Source: Planctomycetota bacterium (GTDB lineage: Bacteria > Planctomycetota > J058 > JAJDCP01). From it: a stretch of DNA of 64,000 nucleotides. The stretch is taken from positions 62,001 through 126,000 of the forward strand of contig JAJDCP010000175.1 in NCBI GenBank assembly GCA_029260765.1, given 5' to 3'. Position 1 is the first letter of the stretch; each line of letters starts with the position of its first letter. The notes under the pieces are model-generated. The model was not told the DNA's origin. It was given only the letters and a program-made list of their open reading frames with translations, and searched no databases. The translations under genes were made by a program, and so were the position numbers. This document shows, one piece after another, positions 46,793 through 55,656 of the stretch.

Positions 46793-47983
46793 TCAGGCTC
46801 GCTTCCGCTCGGGGTCAAAGAAAGGCGTCTTGACGACTGTTGCCGGCACCGTGTGCCGGGTCCACTCCACCGTCAGCTCGAACTGCAACACGGTCCCCGG
46901 CGCGCTGTGCTCAGCCTCGACCGTGGCCAGCGCCAGGTTCTTCTTCAAGACCGGTGACCAGGTGCCGCTGGTGGCCCGGCCGATCTGCAAGCCGTCATGG
47001 TAGACCGGGATGGCGCAGCGCCAGGCCGCGGTCGGCACGTGGGGCGGCAGGCCGTAGCCATCGAAGACTTCCTCGACCGCCGGCCAATCGATATCGAGCC
47101 CGACCAGCGCCCAACGCCGCCCGCGGGCTTTCTCGGCCTCAAGGGCCTGTTGGCCGACAAACGGCGCACGTTTCGCCAGCTTGACCGTCCAGCCCAGCCC
47201 GAGCTCGAACGGGGTCGATGTCTGCGCTTCGGTCAAGGCCGAGCGCGCGCTCACATAGTCACAACCGTTGAGCACGAAACCCGCTTCGATGCGGGTGATG
47301 TCGAGGGTGTCCAGACCGATCGGCATGATGCCGTGGTCTTTGCCTTCGGCCATCAGCAAGTCCCAGAGTGGCAAGGCATCGGCCGCGTCGACCCACAGCT
47401 CATAGCCCAGGTCGCCTGTATAACCCGTGCGCGAGATGTGTCCGCGGAAACCATCGAACTGCGTCTCGGCGATGCCGAAGAAGCGCAGCTTGTCCATGTC
47501 GAGGTCGCAGACGCGGCGCAAGATGTCGCGCGAGGTCGGCCCCTGCAGCGCCAAAGCAGCGATGCGCTGGGTCAGATCCTCGATCTCGACGTCGAAGGGC
47601 CGGGCGTGGCGCCGGAACCATTGCAGGCTGGGCAGCGCGCTGGTCACCCGGTAGCGGTCTTTGGCCAGGCGCGCGCAGGTGCCATCATCGATGATCTTGC
47701 CGGCATCGTCGCACCAGCACAGGTAGTGCATACGTCCGGTCTTCAGCTTCGCGACGCTGCGGCTCAAGATCCTCGAGAGGAATCGGCCCGCGTGGGCCCC
47801 GCGCACCTCGTACTTGAACAAGGGAGTCACATCGAGCAGCCCTGCCGCCTGACGGACGGCGTTGTATTCCCGGTCGGGGCTGATGTCGTAGCTGCATGGA
47901 GCGAGATAGCCCGCCCAGTCTTTCCAGCGGTAGGTCACGCACAGGGGCGCCGTGCGCGGATGGAAGGGAGTAGGAAGCGGCAT
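46793..47983 (-). CDS. GcvT-family aminomethyltransferase
   Basis: The 396-residue folate-binding protein has the family landmarks LLDVTPLFKYEVRG, GRMHYLCWCDDAGKIIDDGT, SRTGYTGDLGYELWV and RIEAGFVLNG. The C-terminal OB-like domain ends PFFDPERKR. GcvT moves a methylene group from an aminomethyl carrier to tetrahydrofolate. No gcvH or gcvP is adjacent, and the partners are two FAD oxidoreductases. It may act on a demethylated amine, as in dimethylglycine-type systems, rather than in the glycine cleavage complex. It is divergent from purU (160-nt intergenic). Confidence 0.85.
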   Translation of the reverse strand: MPLPTPFHPRTAPLCVTYRWKDWAGYLAPCSYDISPDREYNAVRQAAGLLDVTPLFKYEVRGAHAGRFLSRILSRSVAKLKTGRMHYLCWCDDAGKIIDDGTCARLAKDRYRVTSALPSLQWFRRHARPFDVEIEDLTQRIAALALQGPTSRDILRRVCDLDMDKLRFFGIAETQFDGFRGHISRTGYTGDLGYELWVDAADALPLWDLLMAEGKDHGIMPIGLDTLDITRIEAGFVLNGCDYVSARSALTEAQTSTPFELGLGWTVKLAKRAPFVGQQALEAEKARGRRWALVGLDIDWPAVEEVFDGYGLPPHVPTAAWRCAIPVYHDGLQIGRATSGTWSPVLKKNLALATVEAEHSAPGTVLQFELTVEWTRHTVPATVVKTPFFDPERKRA

Positions 47984-48143
47984 GTACTTTCCTGGCGCAG
48001 GTCGTCCGCGTCTGCTGGCTGCATGGTTGCTGTAGAAGCGCGCAGTCTAAGAAAAAGCCCACTCCACAGCAAGCGCAGACCCGACGCTTGACCCGCGGGA
48101 TGCCATAAGGTCTCCTGGACCGCTTCAAACAAGGAAATTGACC

Positions 48144-48992
48144 ATGCCCAGTGCCATCCTGCTCCTGTCCTGCCCCGACCAGAAGGGCCTGGTTGCCCGC
48201 CTCTCTGGCTTCGTCTATGAGCGCGGCGGCAACATTTTGCACGCCGACCATCACGGGGACGTGGCTGCCGGCATCTTCCTGAGCCGTTTGGAATGGGAGC
48301 TCGATGGCTTCGCCCTGGCCCGGGAAGAGATCGCGCCCCACATCGAGGCCCTGGCGACCGAGCTTGGAGCCGACTGGCGGCTGCAGTTCTCCGATGAGCG
48401 GCCACGCATCGCCCTGTTCGTGACCCGCCAGGATCACTGTCTGGTGGACCTGTGCTACCGCCAGAGTTGCGGCGAGCTGCGGGGAGAGATCCCGCTGGTG
48501 ATCAGCAACCACCCCAGGCTCGAGGCTCGTGCCCGGCAGTGGGGCGCCGCCTACCACTGGCTGCCCATCACCCCGGATACGCGGCGTGAGCAGGAGCAGA
48601 AGCAGCTCGAGCTGTTGCGTCAGGCCCGCATCGACCTGGTCGTGCTGGCGCGCTACATGCAGGTGTTGTCTGCCGAGCTGCTGGCCGCGTTGCCGCCCGC
48701 CATCAACATCCATCACTCCTTCCTGCCCGCGTTCGCCGGTGCGCGCCCGTACCACCAGGCCTACCGGCGCGGGGTCAAACTGATCGGCGCAACGGCCCAC
48801 TATGTGACCGCTGAGCTCGATGGGGGGCCGATCATCCAGCAGGACGTCGTGCATGTCAGCCATCGTGAAGGTGTGCGCGACATGCTGCGCAAGGGCAAGG
48901 ACCTCGAGCGGGTCGTGTTGGCGCGCGCTGTGCGTGCGCACCTCGAGAGTCGGGTGTTGGTGTATGGGAACAAGACCGCGGTCTTTGAGTGA
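48144..48992 (+). CDS. purU: Formyltetrahydrofolate deformylase
   Basis: The ATG at 48144 has AAGGA eight bases upstream; 282 residues. An N-terminal ACT domain (LLLSCPDQKGLVARLSGFVY) precedes a formyltransferase-fold domain with the catalytic Asn-His in INIHHSFLPAFAG and Asp in ELDGGPIIQQD. It hydrolyses 10-formyl-THF to formate and THF, restoring free folate. The divergent GcvT-family operon consumes THF, so the arrangement suggests shared one-carbon balance. Confidence 0.95.
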   Translation: MPSAILLLSCPDQKGLVARLSGFVYERGGNILHADHHGDVAAGIFLSRLEWELDGFALAREEIAPHIEALATELGADWRLQFSDERPRIALFVTRQDHCLVDLCYRQSCGELRGEIPLVISNHPRLEARARQWGAAYHWLPITPDTRREQEQKQLELLRQARIDLVVLARYMQVLSAELLAALPPAINIHHSFLPAFAGARPYHQAYRRGVKLIGATAHYVTAELDGGPIIQQDVVHVSHREGVRDMLRKGKDLERVVLARAVRAHLESRVLVYGNKTAVFE

Positions 48993-49022
48993 CGGGGTTC
49001 TTGGGGGTGGCGTCCATCCCCG

Positions 49023-49037
49023 CCCGACGCGGTCGGG
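49023..49037. terminator. G+C-rich hairpin downstream of purU
   Basis: CCCGAC / GTCGGG with a GCG loop lies 31 nt after the purU stop and before the convergent sulfotransferase gene. No T-run follows. Confidence 0.4.
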
Positions 49038-49107
49038 GATCAACCCCGCACCCGGCGAGCAGAAACCCAACCACAACCGACTGGCAAGTTAGGTTGTCAA
49101 ACAGACC

Positions 49108-49857
49108 CTAGTAGAGATAGTAGCCGACGTGGACCCACAGCCAGCGCCGCCAGGCCTTCGGCAGAGTCCTCCGGCCGAGCCCGATCGCCTGGCTCAGGAC
49201 ACGGTTCTTCAACTCTTGCAGCGGTCGCATCCAACGGAGTGGGTTCTGGCTCTGGTTCTTGTGGTAGCTCCCGGCGAGCCGTCGCCGCCCCTGGTAGCCA
49301 AGGAAATCAAGGATGGCTGCCTTGCCCTGCTGGCTGTTGAGAGACTCTGTCGCGAAGCAACGAAGCTGGCGTGGGTGTCTCCGCGCGAGACGTTCGATCT
49401 CCGCGGCATATAAGTCCCAGTACCTGCCGATACAGGCGCGCTTGTCCGGGGTGTCGAAGGAGGGAAAGGACGCATCCCACATCGACGGCTGCCAGTGGCT
49501 GCCGTCGTGGTCAAACCAGTGGTGTTTCTCCGGCACGTGCTTCAGGAAGCTGTGGACCACCTGTTCGCGTTCGCGCTGCATACAGATGAAACGAGAGTCG
49601 GGGAAGTTCTCGAGCAGGAGCTCGACGTAGGGCAGGAAGTACATGCCGATGTCCCCGACGAAACGCTGGTCGGCAGCGTGCAGATGGCGCAGCCAGGCAA
49701 GGATGCGATCGTCGTCTCCCTGCCAGGCAAAAATGTTCTGCTGGCCGTCGAGCATCCCCTCGTGCAGGACCCGCACATCCGGCTGGTTGTTCAAGAAAAA
49801 GGACAGTGATCTCGTGCCGCATCTGCCCGTTCCGAGGCCAACGATCAGTCGCTTCAT
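49108..49857 (-). CDS. Sulfotransferase family protein
   Basis: The start ATG at 49857 (MKRLIVGLGTGRCGTRSLS) places the 5'-phosphosulfate-binding loop at the very N-terminus, as usual; 249 residues. A RFICMQREREQVVHSFLKH segment matches the 3'-phosphate-binding region. The family transfers sulfate from PAPS to carbohydrates or lipids. The C-terminus is basic and aromatic. The acceptor is unknown and no sulfate-activation genes are nearby. Confidence 0.78.
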   Translation of the reverse strand: MKRLIVGLGTGRCGTRSLSFFLNNQPDVRVLHEGMLDGQQNIFAWQGDDDRILAWLRHLHAADQRFVGDIGMYFLPYVELLLENFPDSRFICMQREREQVVHSFLKHVPEKHHWFDHDGSHWQPSMWDASFPSFDTPDKRACIGRYWDLYAAEIERLARRHPRQLRCFATESLNSQQGKAAILDFLGYQGRRRLAGSYHKNQSQNPLRWMRPLQELKNRVLSQAIGLGRRTLPKAWRRWLWVHVGYYLY

Positions 49858-50129
49858 TGCAGGTTCCGCCGTCGGTTTCCTGATGGCTGTTCTAGCGGCG
49901 GTTGACCGTCGTTTCCACTGCTGCCCTGCACGAGCGCATACACAGGCTGAGCAGTCCCCTCGTCGCCAGGGCAACCGAACGGCTGGTGTCGTGTTGCTCC
50001 TGCAGAACGTCGACCCGACCATCGTGTCTTGACAGTCGGCAGCAGTCCTGGATCAACGATCGAGGCGCCACTTCAACAAACAAGCTCGCTTCCGGTACAC
50101 TGATCTCTTACGTCCCACCGGAGGCTGGC

Positions 50130-50381
50130 ATGAAGTACTTTCTGGGCCCGCTCATGTTTGGATCGATCCTGGTCGTGCTCAGCGTCGCAGCCGGTGTTCC
50201 AAAGCCTGAAGAAATCGGGCTGACCAAGCCCCTGCTCTGGCTTGCGGCCTGGGTTGCGGTCGTCATCGGTGGCATTGCGCTCTTCGGCTTTCTCAAGCTG
50301 CGGGCCATGGCCTCCAAGGGCGCTCGAGAGGCAGCAGACAAGGCCCCCGGGAACGAGCCCGAGACACCCGCAGGTCCGTGA
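50130..50381 (+). CDS. Small two-helix membrane protein
   Basis: The ATG at 50130 is preceded by GGAGG with five bases between; 83 residues. Helices are at about 3-21 and 32-53, then a polar, Pro-rich C-terminus. A TACACT -10-like element lies at 50096-50101. No family was recognised. Confidence 0.6.
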   Translation: MKYFLGPLMFGSILVVLSVAAGVPKPEEIGLTKPLLWLAAWVAVVIGGIALFGFLKLRAMASKGAREAADKAPGNEPETPAGP

Positions 50382-50438
50382 TCGTCCCGACCGGCCTCCT
50401 GCAGCAGCACCCTCGTTCCTCAGGCGCGGCTCCCGAGC

Positions 50439-51164
50439 CTACTCCGCGTCCGGGCGCATCGGACCCTTCACTCCAGCGGGAAGATAGGAAGCCAGCCGCT
50501 CGGGAACCCGCGCTTTGAACTCCAGCTCCTCTCCGGACGCCGGATGCTTGAAGCGCAGGGACCAGGCATGCAGAGCCAGACTCCCGCCGCGGGCATCCCC
50601 GTACTTCTGATCACCCACCACCGGATGGCCCAGGTCGGCCAGGTGCACCCGGATCTGGTTCTTGCGGCCCGTCACGAGATCGATCTGGAGCAGGCTGACC
50701 CTCCTGGATTCGTGGATGACCTTGTAGCTCGTCGTGGAGAGCTTGCCCTGCAGGGGATTGTCGACGGAGCGCACGACGTAGTCCGGACCGTCCAACAGGT
50801 AGGATTCGATGCGGCCTTCCTTTTCCTTCAGGTGACCGTGGACCAGGGCCAGGTAGGTCTTCGCTACCTCCTTCCAGCGCTCGGAGAACAGCTCACGGAT
50901 CTTCATGCTCTTGGCAAAGACCATCACCCCCGAGGTCTCGCGGTCCAGGCGATGCACGACAAAGAGCTGATTCCTGGCCCGCAGACTTCCCTTGCGGACG
51001 TATGTCGTCAGCAACTGGTGCGCGGTTCTCTCTTGCTCGTAGAGGGCCTTGACGCTCAACAGCCCGGCGCTCTTGTCAATCACGATGATGTCATGGTCAT
51101 CGTACAGCACCCGCAGCCCCGAAGGGACGTGCCTGGAGCGGATCTTGATCTTCGATCGAATCAT
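50439..51164 (-). CDS. RluA-family RNA pseudouridine synthase
   Basis: This 241-residue protein has the catalytic motif HRLDRETSGVMVFAKS, LVTGRKNQIRVHLADLGHPVVGD and LHAWSLRFKHP. There is no N-terminal S4 domain, which suggests the RluA/RluC-like short type. It converts uridine to pseudouridine in rRNA or tRNA; the site cannot be predicted. It is monocistronic. Confidence 0.93.
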   Translation of the reverse strand: MIRSKIKIRSRHVPSGLRVLYDDHDIIVIDKSAGLLSVKALYEQERTAHQLLTTYVRKGSLRARNQLFVVHRLDRETSGVMVFAKSMKIRELFSERWKEVAKTYLALVHGHLKEKEGRIESYLLDGPDYVVRSVDNPLQGKLSTTSYKVIHESRRVSLLQIDLVTGRKNQIRVHLADLGHPVVGDQKYGDARGGSLALHAWSLRFKHPASGEELEFKARVPERLASYLPAGVKGPMRPDAE

Positions 51165-51334
51165 GGAAACAGACTCCGGCAGGCTCTCTCGGGTTGACGC
51201 GTGCGATCATAGCACGCGCTCCCTGCGATCGTGTTTGATCCTTTGTCCTCTGGCGATCTTTGGATCTTCGTTGGGGCTGCACGAGGGAAGAACAAGAGAG
51301 GACGGGGTCTCAGCAACGAGCTGTATGCCTCACT

Positions 51335-51976
51335 TCAATCGGAGGTCCCTTTCCTGCCCAGGACGTAGCGGATGGGCAGGATACCTGGAATCAGCTCGTC
51401 AGACAGCACAGTGAAGCCCGCCTTCTGCACCAATTCGGAGAGCTTCCTACCAGCAAAACGGCTCGTCACCGCCAGGCCAGTGAGGCTCAACAAGCGTGAC
51501 ACGAAGCGGCTGAGGAGGGTTTCGCCATGAGCAAAAGTCGGGACAGCTAGCAGACCCCCTGGCTGCAGGACTCTGTGAGCTTCGCGAAGCATGGTCGACG
51601 GTTGGGACAGCAAATGGAGAACGTTGGCGGCGACGACCGCGTCGAAGGACGCAGCGGGACTGCCAATGGACAGGGCGTCTTCCGGCCGGACAACGACACC
51701 TGAGCTCTGAAAGCGATTTCTCAGCGTTTCGAGCATCGCTTCGGAGCGATCGGTCGCCACCAATCCATGAACAGTTTCCAGTAGGGCTTGCGTGACAAGT
51801 CCCGTACCCGCCGCCAGCTCCAATACCGGCCCTCGCCCTTTTAGATCCCTAGCGACACGGGCGGCCAGCCGAGGAAAACGTCGGTTCAAGAACAGAGTCA
51901 CTCGATCATAGCGACGGGCGTGACGACGCCAGTACGCCTCGGAGTGTTTCGCGCCAGGGGCCTCTTCAGAAGACAC
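51335..51976 (-). CDS. Class I SAM-dependent methyltransferase
   Basis: A GTG start at 51976 follows GAGGGATC; 213 residues. Motif I is VLELAAGTGLVTQALL, motif II VVAANVLHLL and motif III REAHRVLQPGGLLAV, close to UbiE/Methyltransf_11 proteins. The C-terminal helical part (GFTVLSDELIPGILPIRYVLGRK) is usual for small-molecule methyltransferases. The substrate is unknown. A UbiE quinone role is not supported by neighbours. Confidence 0.87.
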   Translation of the reverse strand: MSSEEAPGAKHSEAYWRRHARRYDRVTLFLNRRFPRLAARVARDLKGRGPVLELAAGTGLVTQALLETVHGLVATDRSEAMLETLRNRFQSSGVVVRPEDALSIGSPAASFDAVVAANVLHLLSQPSTMLREAHRVLQPGGLLAVPTFAHGETLLSRFVSRLLSLTGLAVTSRFAGRKLSELVQKAGFTVLSDELIPGILPIRYVLGRKGTSD

Positions 51977-52132
51977 GGCGATCCCTCGGATTGTAGCTAC
52001 GCCGGGCAGCAGCAGGGCGCAGACGGCGGCGTTTCTTCTTTGTAGGAGTCCATCGTTGGGGCTTTCAACAGGCGAACAGCTTTGACCACGACGAGCAGAG
52101 AGACGCCCAGATCTGCGGCGTTCGCGCCCCCC

Positions 52133-53236
52133 TCAATCCTCCCCCGGAGTCCGCCGCAGGCTCTCCCGCAAGCCCGCCAGTGCCGCCAACGCTGCGTCTC
52201 GGGCGGCCAGCAGGCGCAGCTCAGCCGCCGCGCGCGTAAAGCAGGCGCAGGCCTCGAGCGCAGCCCCCTCGCGCTGCAGCTCCAGCGCAGCCGATTGCAG
52301 GGCCTGCCGCAACAGCTCGGCTTGACCGATCTCCAGGGCAAAGTTGTCGCAGGCACGCGCCAGCGATGGTTGGGGGGCGTTCTGATTCTGCAGCTCGACA
52401 GCCAACGCCTGCAGCGCACCTGAGGCAGAGGCGAAATCGCGCGCCCGGTACGCCTCGCGCACCCGGTCGATGCGGCGGTCGCCGGTGGCGCTGAAGCGTT
52501 CGAGGAACATGGGGTACGGGACTGCCCGTTGGAGCTCGTCCTCATACCTGTCGAAGACCGCGTTGACGCGGCGGATAGCGCCCCGCCAGCTCGGCAGCTC
52601 GGCTTCGAGGCTGTCGGCCAGGGCTGCCAGCGAGCGTACCAGACGGGGTTGCAGGGTGCGGGCGGGCTCGTGCTCGTCCGCCGCGCGCAGGTCGACCGCC
52701 AGCGCCCGCACCCGCGAGATCTCGGCCTGGCGCTCTGCGGCGGCCGCACGCAGGCCGAGCAAGTCTGCGTGTGGTAGCTGCCAGTACGCCAGAGCGAGCA
52801 CTGCGAGCAGCAGGGGCAGGATCTTCCAACCCCCCGGCAAGCGGATCGGCAGCCCTCGGACCAGGTCGAGGTCCTGGGCTGCCAACTCTGCGTCTTCGAC
52901 GACCGCCTGCTCGACCGTGTCGCGGGGGCGGTCGATACCATAGGCAGACGCCAAGCGCTCCTGCAGACCGAAGCGCTCATCAAGCGTCAGCACCGTCAGG
53001 GCGCGGCTGGGACGATGCTGCCATGCGCGCACAACTCCCAGCACTGCGAAGAGCGCGGTCACCGCCAGCCCTGTCTCTGCCAGGGCAAAGTCGAACAGAC
53101 AGCGACGGGCGAAGATCAACAGGCAACCGGCCCCTGCCAGCAAACACAGCCAGCGTCCGGAGACTTCGAGCGCGCTGGTCCAAAGGAGCCGGCGGCGGCC
53201 CGCATCGATCACGGCCAACACACGATCGCCCATCAT
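52133..53236 (-). CDS. Membrane protein, unknown function (DUF4175-like N-terminus)
   Basis: The ATG at 53236 lies just after GGAGGAGAC; a second ATG follows directly. The 367-residue protein has two helices at about 28-47 and 54-74, then VLTLDERFGLQERLASA, a cytoplasmic pattern seen in DUF4175-like proteins. A third helix is at about 140-157. The remaining 210 residues are an Ala/Leu/Arg-rich helical, possibly coiled-coil domain facing the other side. No catalytic motif is present. Confidence 0.7.
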   Translation of the reverse strand: MMGDRVLAVIDAGRRRLLWTSALEVSGRWLCLLAGAGCLLIFARRCLFDFALAETGLAVTALFAVLGVVRAWQHRPSRALTVLTLDERFGLQERLASAYGIDRPRDTVEQAVVEDAELAAQDLDLVRGLPIRLPGGWKILPLLLAVLALAYWQLPHADLLGLRAAAAERQAEISRVRALAVDLRAADEHEPARTLQPRLVRSLAALADSLEAELPSWRGAIRRVNAVFDRYEDELQRAVPYPMFLERFSATGDRRIDRVREAYRARDFASASGALQALAVELQNQNAPQPSLARACDNFALEIGQAELLRQALQSAALELQREGAALEACACFTRAAAELRLLAARDAALAALAGLRESLRRTPGED

Positions 53237-53393
53237 GTCTCCTCCCCGGAGTATCGTCCCACAGATCCCGGGCACGCGTCAAACCATTGCCGTCCGCAGC
53301 CGCCTGGCCGGCGTGCCTGTAGAACAATCCATGGATTTGTATTAACTTTCCCGCTATTGTTAGACAGTAGTGCCGTGCGTGGGGAAGTTGCTG

Positions 53394-54743
53394 ATGTCGC
53401 TTGCGTACTTTCCGTCTGAGGATGAAGCGGCGCAGCTGCAGGCCAACGCACGTCAGGAGGCCCGGCTCCTGCGCACGAAACTCGAGGCCGCCGAGCGCAA
53501 GCTCAAGCAGCTGACCAACATCGACCAGAGAACAGGGGTCTTGAACCGGGAAGGCCTCGAGCAGGCTCTGCGTTGCGAGCTCGAGCGCTCTCGACGCCAT
53601 GGCTCGTGCGTCGTGGCCTGCCTGGTGGCCTGCGCAAACCTGGCTCAGATCTCTACCACCTTCGGGCACGGCCTCGGCGACCTGTTGCTCCGCCTGCTGG
53701 CTGAGAAGCTGAGCGCCGGTTTGAGACGCGTCGATGTCATCGGACGGGTGGGGGAGGCGGACTTCCTGCTGTTGCTGCCCCACACGCGCCTGGCAGAAGC
53801 CGAGCTGGTCTCCGAGCGTCTGCGGCTCGAGGTGCAACGCACAGCCCTGGTGCAGACTTCACCTCCGGTCGCGGTCGAGTTGCGCCTGGGTGTCGCCGCC
53901 CTGCCGCTGGACACCTGCAGCCTCGGTGAGGTGCTCACCTACACTCGCTTGGCTTCGGGCCACGGGGCCTCCGAGAGCCTCAGTGGTCTGGTAGCCAACC
54001 TCGTGCGGGGCGTGGGCCTGCGGGTCGTGGCCCAGCCGATTGTCGAGCTGTCCGGACAGGGGTGGGCCGGATGCGAGCTTCTGAGCCGAGGGCCTGCGGG
54101 ACCGTTCGCCAGCCCCGTGCGGTTTCTCGGTCTGGCTCGCGGGCAAGACTGCCTGACGGCGGTGGATCTTGCCTGCCTGCGGTCGTGTCTCGAGAAGGCG
54201 AGAACGATGCCCCCGGACCTCAAAGTCCACGTGAACATCTTCCCCAGCACGCTGCTGGGATTGCCGATCCGTGCCTGCGAAGACCTGTTTGAGGGCTTCG
54301 CTCCCGGCCGGCTCTATCTTGAGCTCAGCGAGGAGCAGTTCGTCGGCGATCCCTTCGAGCTGCTCGAGCGGGTACAGACCCTGCGCGGCCTCGGTGTGCG
54401 GCTGGCGATCGACGACGTCGGCAAGGGCCGCGGCACTCTCGACAGCGTCTTGCTGCTGGAGCCGGACATGGTCAAGATCGATCGCGATCTTGTCGACCGC
54501 GCAGCGAGCGATTTCCGCAAAGAACGCCTGCTGCGTCGCATGCTCGCCCTCACCAACGCCGTGGGCTGCGAGGTCGTCGCTGAAGGCGTCGAGAGGGAAG
54601 AAGATGCGGCGCTGTTGCGAGCCCTCGGCGTGCATCATGCCCAGGGCTATCTCTGGTCGCGCCCCCTGCCTTGCGACGAGTTCTGCGCGCGCCTGCAAGT
54701 GGGTCCCGCTCCGCGCGGTTACAGGAGCCTGCTCGCCTCTTGA
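53394..54743 (+). CDS. Degenerate GGDEF plus EAL domain protein
   Basis: The ATG at 53394 has GGGGAAG six bases upstream; 449 residues, soluble, with an N-terminal coiled coil (about 10-40). In the GGDEF domain the signature is RVGEADF, so cyclase activity is unlikely. The EAL domain keeps most catalytic residues: E in CELLSR, N in HVNIFPSTL, E in LELSEEQF, the Asp pair in IDDVGKGRG, K in MVKIDRD, and E in VVAEGVERE. It is probably a c-di-GMP phosphodiesterase or receptor. No PAS or REC input domain is present. Confidence 0.87.
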   Translation: MSLAYFPSEDEAAQLQANARQEARLLRTKLEAAERKLKQLTNIDQRTGVLNREGLEQALRCELERSRRHGSCVVACLVACANLAQISTTFGHGLGDLLLRLLAEKLSAGLRRVDVIGRVGEADFLLLLPHTRLAEAELVSERLRLEVQRTALVQTSPPVAVELRLGVAALPLDTCSLGEVLTYTRLASGHGASESLSGLVANLVRGVGLRVVAQPIVELSGQGWAGCELLSRGPAGPFASPVRFLGLARGQDCLTAVDLACLRSCLEKARTMPPDLKVHVNIFPSTLLGLPIRACEDLFEGFAPGRLYLELSEEQFVGDPFELLERVQTLRGLGVRLAIDDVGKGRGTLDSVLLLEPDMVKIDRDLVDRAASDFRKERLLRRMLALTNAVGCEVVAEGVEREEDAALLRALGVHHAQGYLWSRPLPCDEFCARLQVGPAPRGYRSLLAS

Positions 54744-54744
54744 G

Positions 54745-55518
54745 CTAGCCTTCCCACGGCGCCCAACCCGCACGAAAGGCCAGGTACAGGCTGCCGATGA
54801 AGCCGGCATACACGGCCAGGTAGCCGACAGGACCTCGCCAGCTGTAGGCGAGCTCCGTAGCAGCCGCGTTCTCCGCTCGATAAGGACGCACCATCAACCA
54901 CCAGGCCGGCACCGCAAGCGCCGCCCCGGCCAGCGCATCGACGGCGAAGTGCTGCTTGACGAAGCACACCGATACGGTGATGGCGAGCGCCCCCAGCATT
55001 CCGAAAACGCCGAACACAGGCCGGGCCTTCCAGGCGCAGAGGGCGGCGAGGATCGCGATGGAGACGTGCAGACTGGGGAACAGGTTGTACGGCGGGTCCA
55101 GAGTGTAGTTCAGCCGCAGGCCCCACTCGTGCAACACACGCATATCGAGCTGACTGACGTCGCCGCGCAGCTCGACGGCGCTGACCGGAAAGACCGCAAA
55201 GCAGATAAGCTCGAGGGCGATCACTGTCAGGTACGCCAGGGCGACCCGCCGGAAGAGCCTCTGGCAACGCACCACAAACAGAGGGTACAGCAGGGCTGTA
55301 TAGATGCCCGCGTAGATATACATGAAGGCGGGAACCAGGGGGATTGCGCGGTCGAGTGCCGTTTCCAGCGTTGTGGCACGGTTCGGGTCGGTGGTCAGTC
55401 CCACCAGGTAGTAGCCCCCTCCGCACAGAAGCAGCAGCGACAGCACCCAGACCAGCTTCTCGCCAGGTCGAGATGGTAGGACTCCTGGACCGGACGAGTG
55501 GGACGGCATCACACGCAT
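54745..55518 (-). CDS. PAP2-type membrane phosphatase / phosphatidylinositol-type synthase
   Basis: The protein has about 257 residues and six helices. The C2 motif is NLFPSLHVSIAILA and C3 is KQHFAVDALAG, as in the inositolphosphorylceramide synthase-like branch of PAP2 proteins. AGGAGG sits immediately before several candidate starts (ATGs at 55521, 55518 and 55509, and a GTG at 55512), so the exact start is uncertain. It may act on lipid phosphates or isoprenyl phosphates. The stop is two bases from the convergent EAL gene stop. Confidence 0.82.
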   Translation of the reverse strand: MRVMPSHSSGPGVLPSRPGEKLVWVLSLLLLCGGGYYLVGLTTDPNRATTLETALDRAIPLVPAFMYIYAGIYTALLYPLFVVRCQRLFRRVALAYLTVIALELICFAVFPVSAVELRGDVSQLDMRVLHEWGLRLNYTLDPPYNLFPSLHVSIAILAALCAWKARPVFGVFGMLGALAITVSVCFVKQHFAVDALAGAALAVPAWWLMVRPYRAENAAATELAYSWRGPVGYLAVYAGFIGSLYLAFRAGWAPWEG

Positions 55519-55568
55519 CATCCTCCTGCAGGGTTTGTCGGCTGGCAGGGTGGGGCAGCTTTGACCGG

Positions 55569-55584
55569 GTCTGTCGACACAGAC
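55569..55584. promoter_or_regulatory. Inverted repeat upstream of carbamate kinase gene
   Basis: GTCTGT and ACAGAC are separated by CGAC in the 138-nt divergent region between the PAP2 and carbamate kinase genes. A TAGACT -10-like element follows at 55602-55607. It could be an operator, but a single occurrence does not establish this. Confidence 0.3.
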
Positions 55585-55656
55585 ACCTGGGGCGTTTGGT
55601 GTAGACTGATGGACTTCGCTCGGCGGCCCGCGCCGCCCGGCAATGGAGCGGCAGAG

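Noticed and set aside
47984..48143. Glycine riboswitch between the GcvT-family gene and purU
   Set aside because: I could not find the paired-aptamer conserved core; the region also looks too short for a tandem aptamer plus expression platform.
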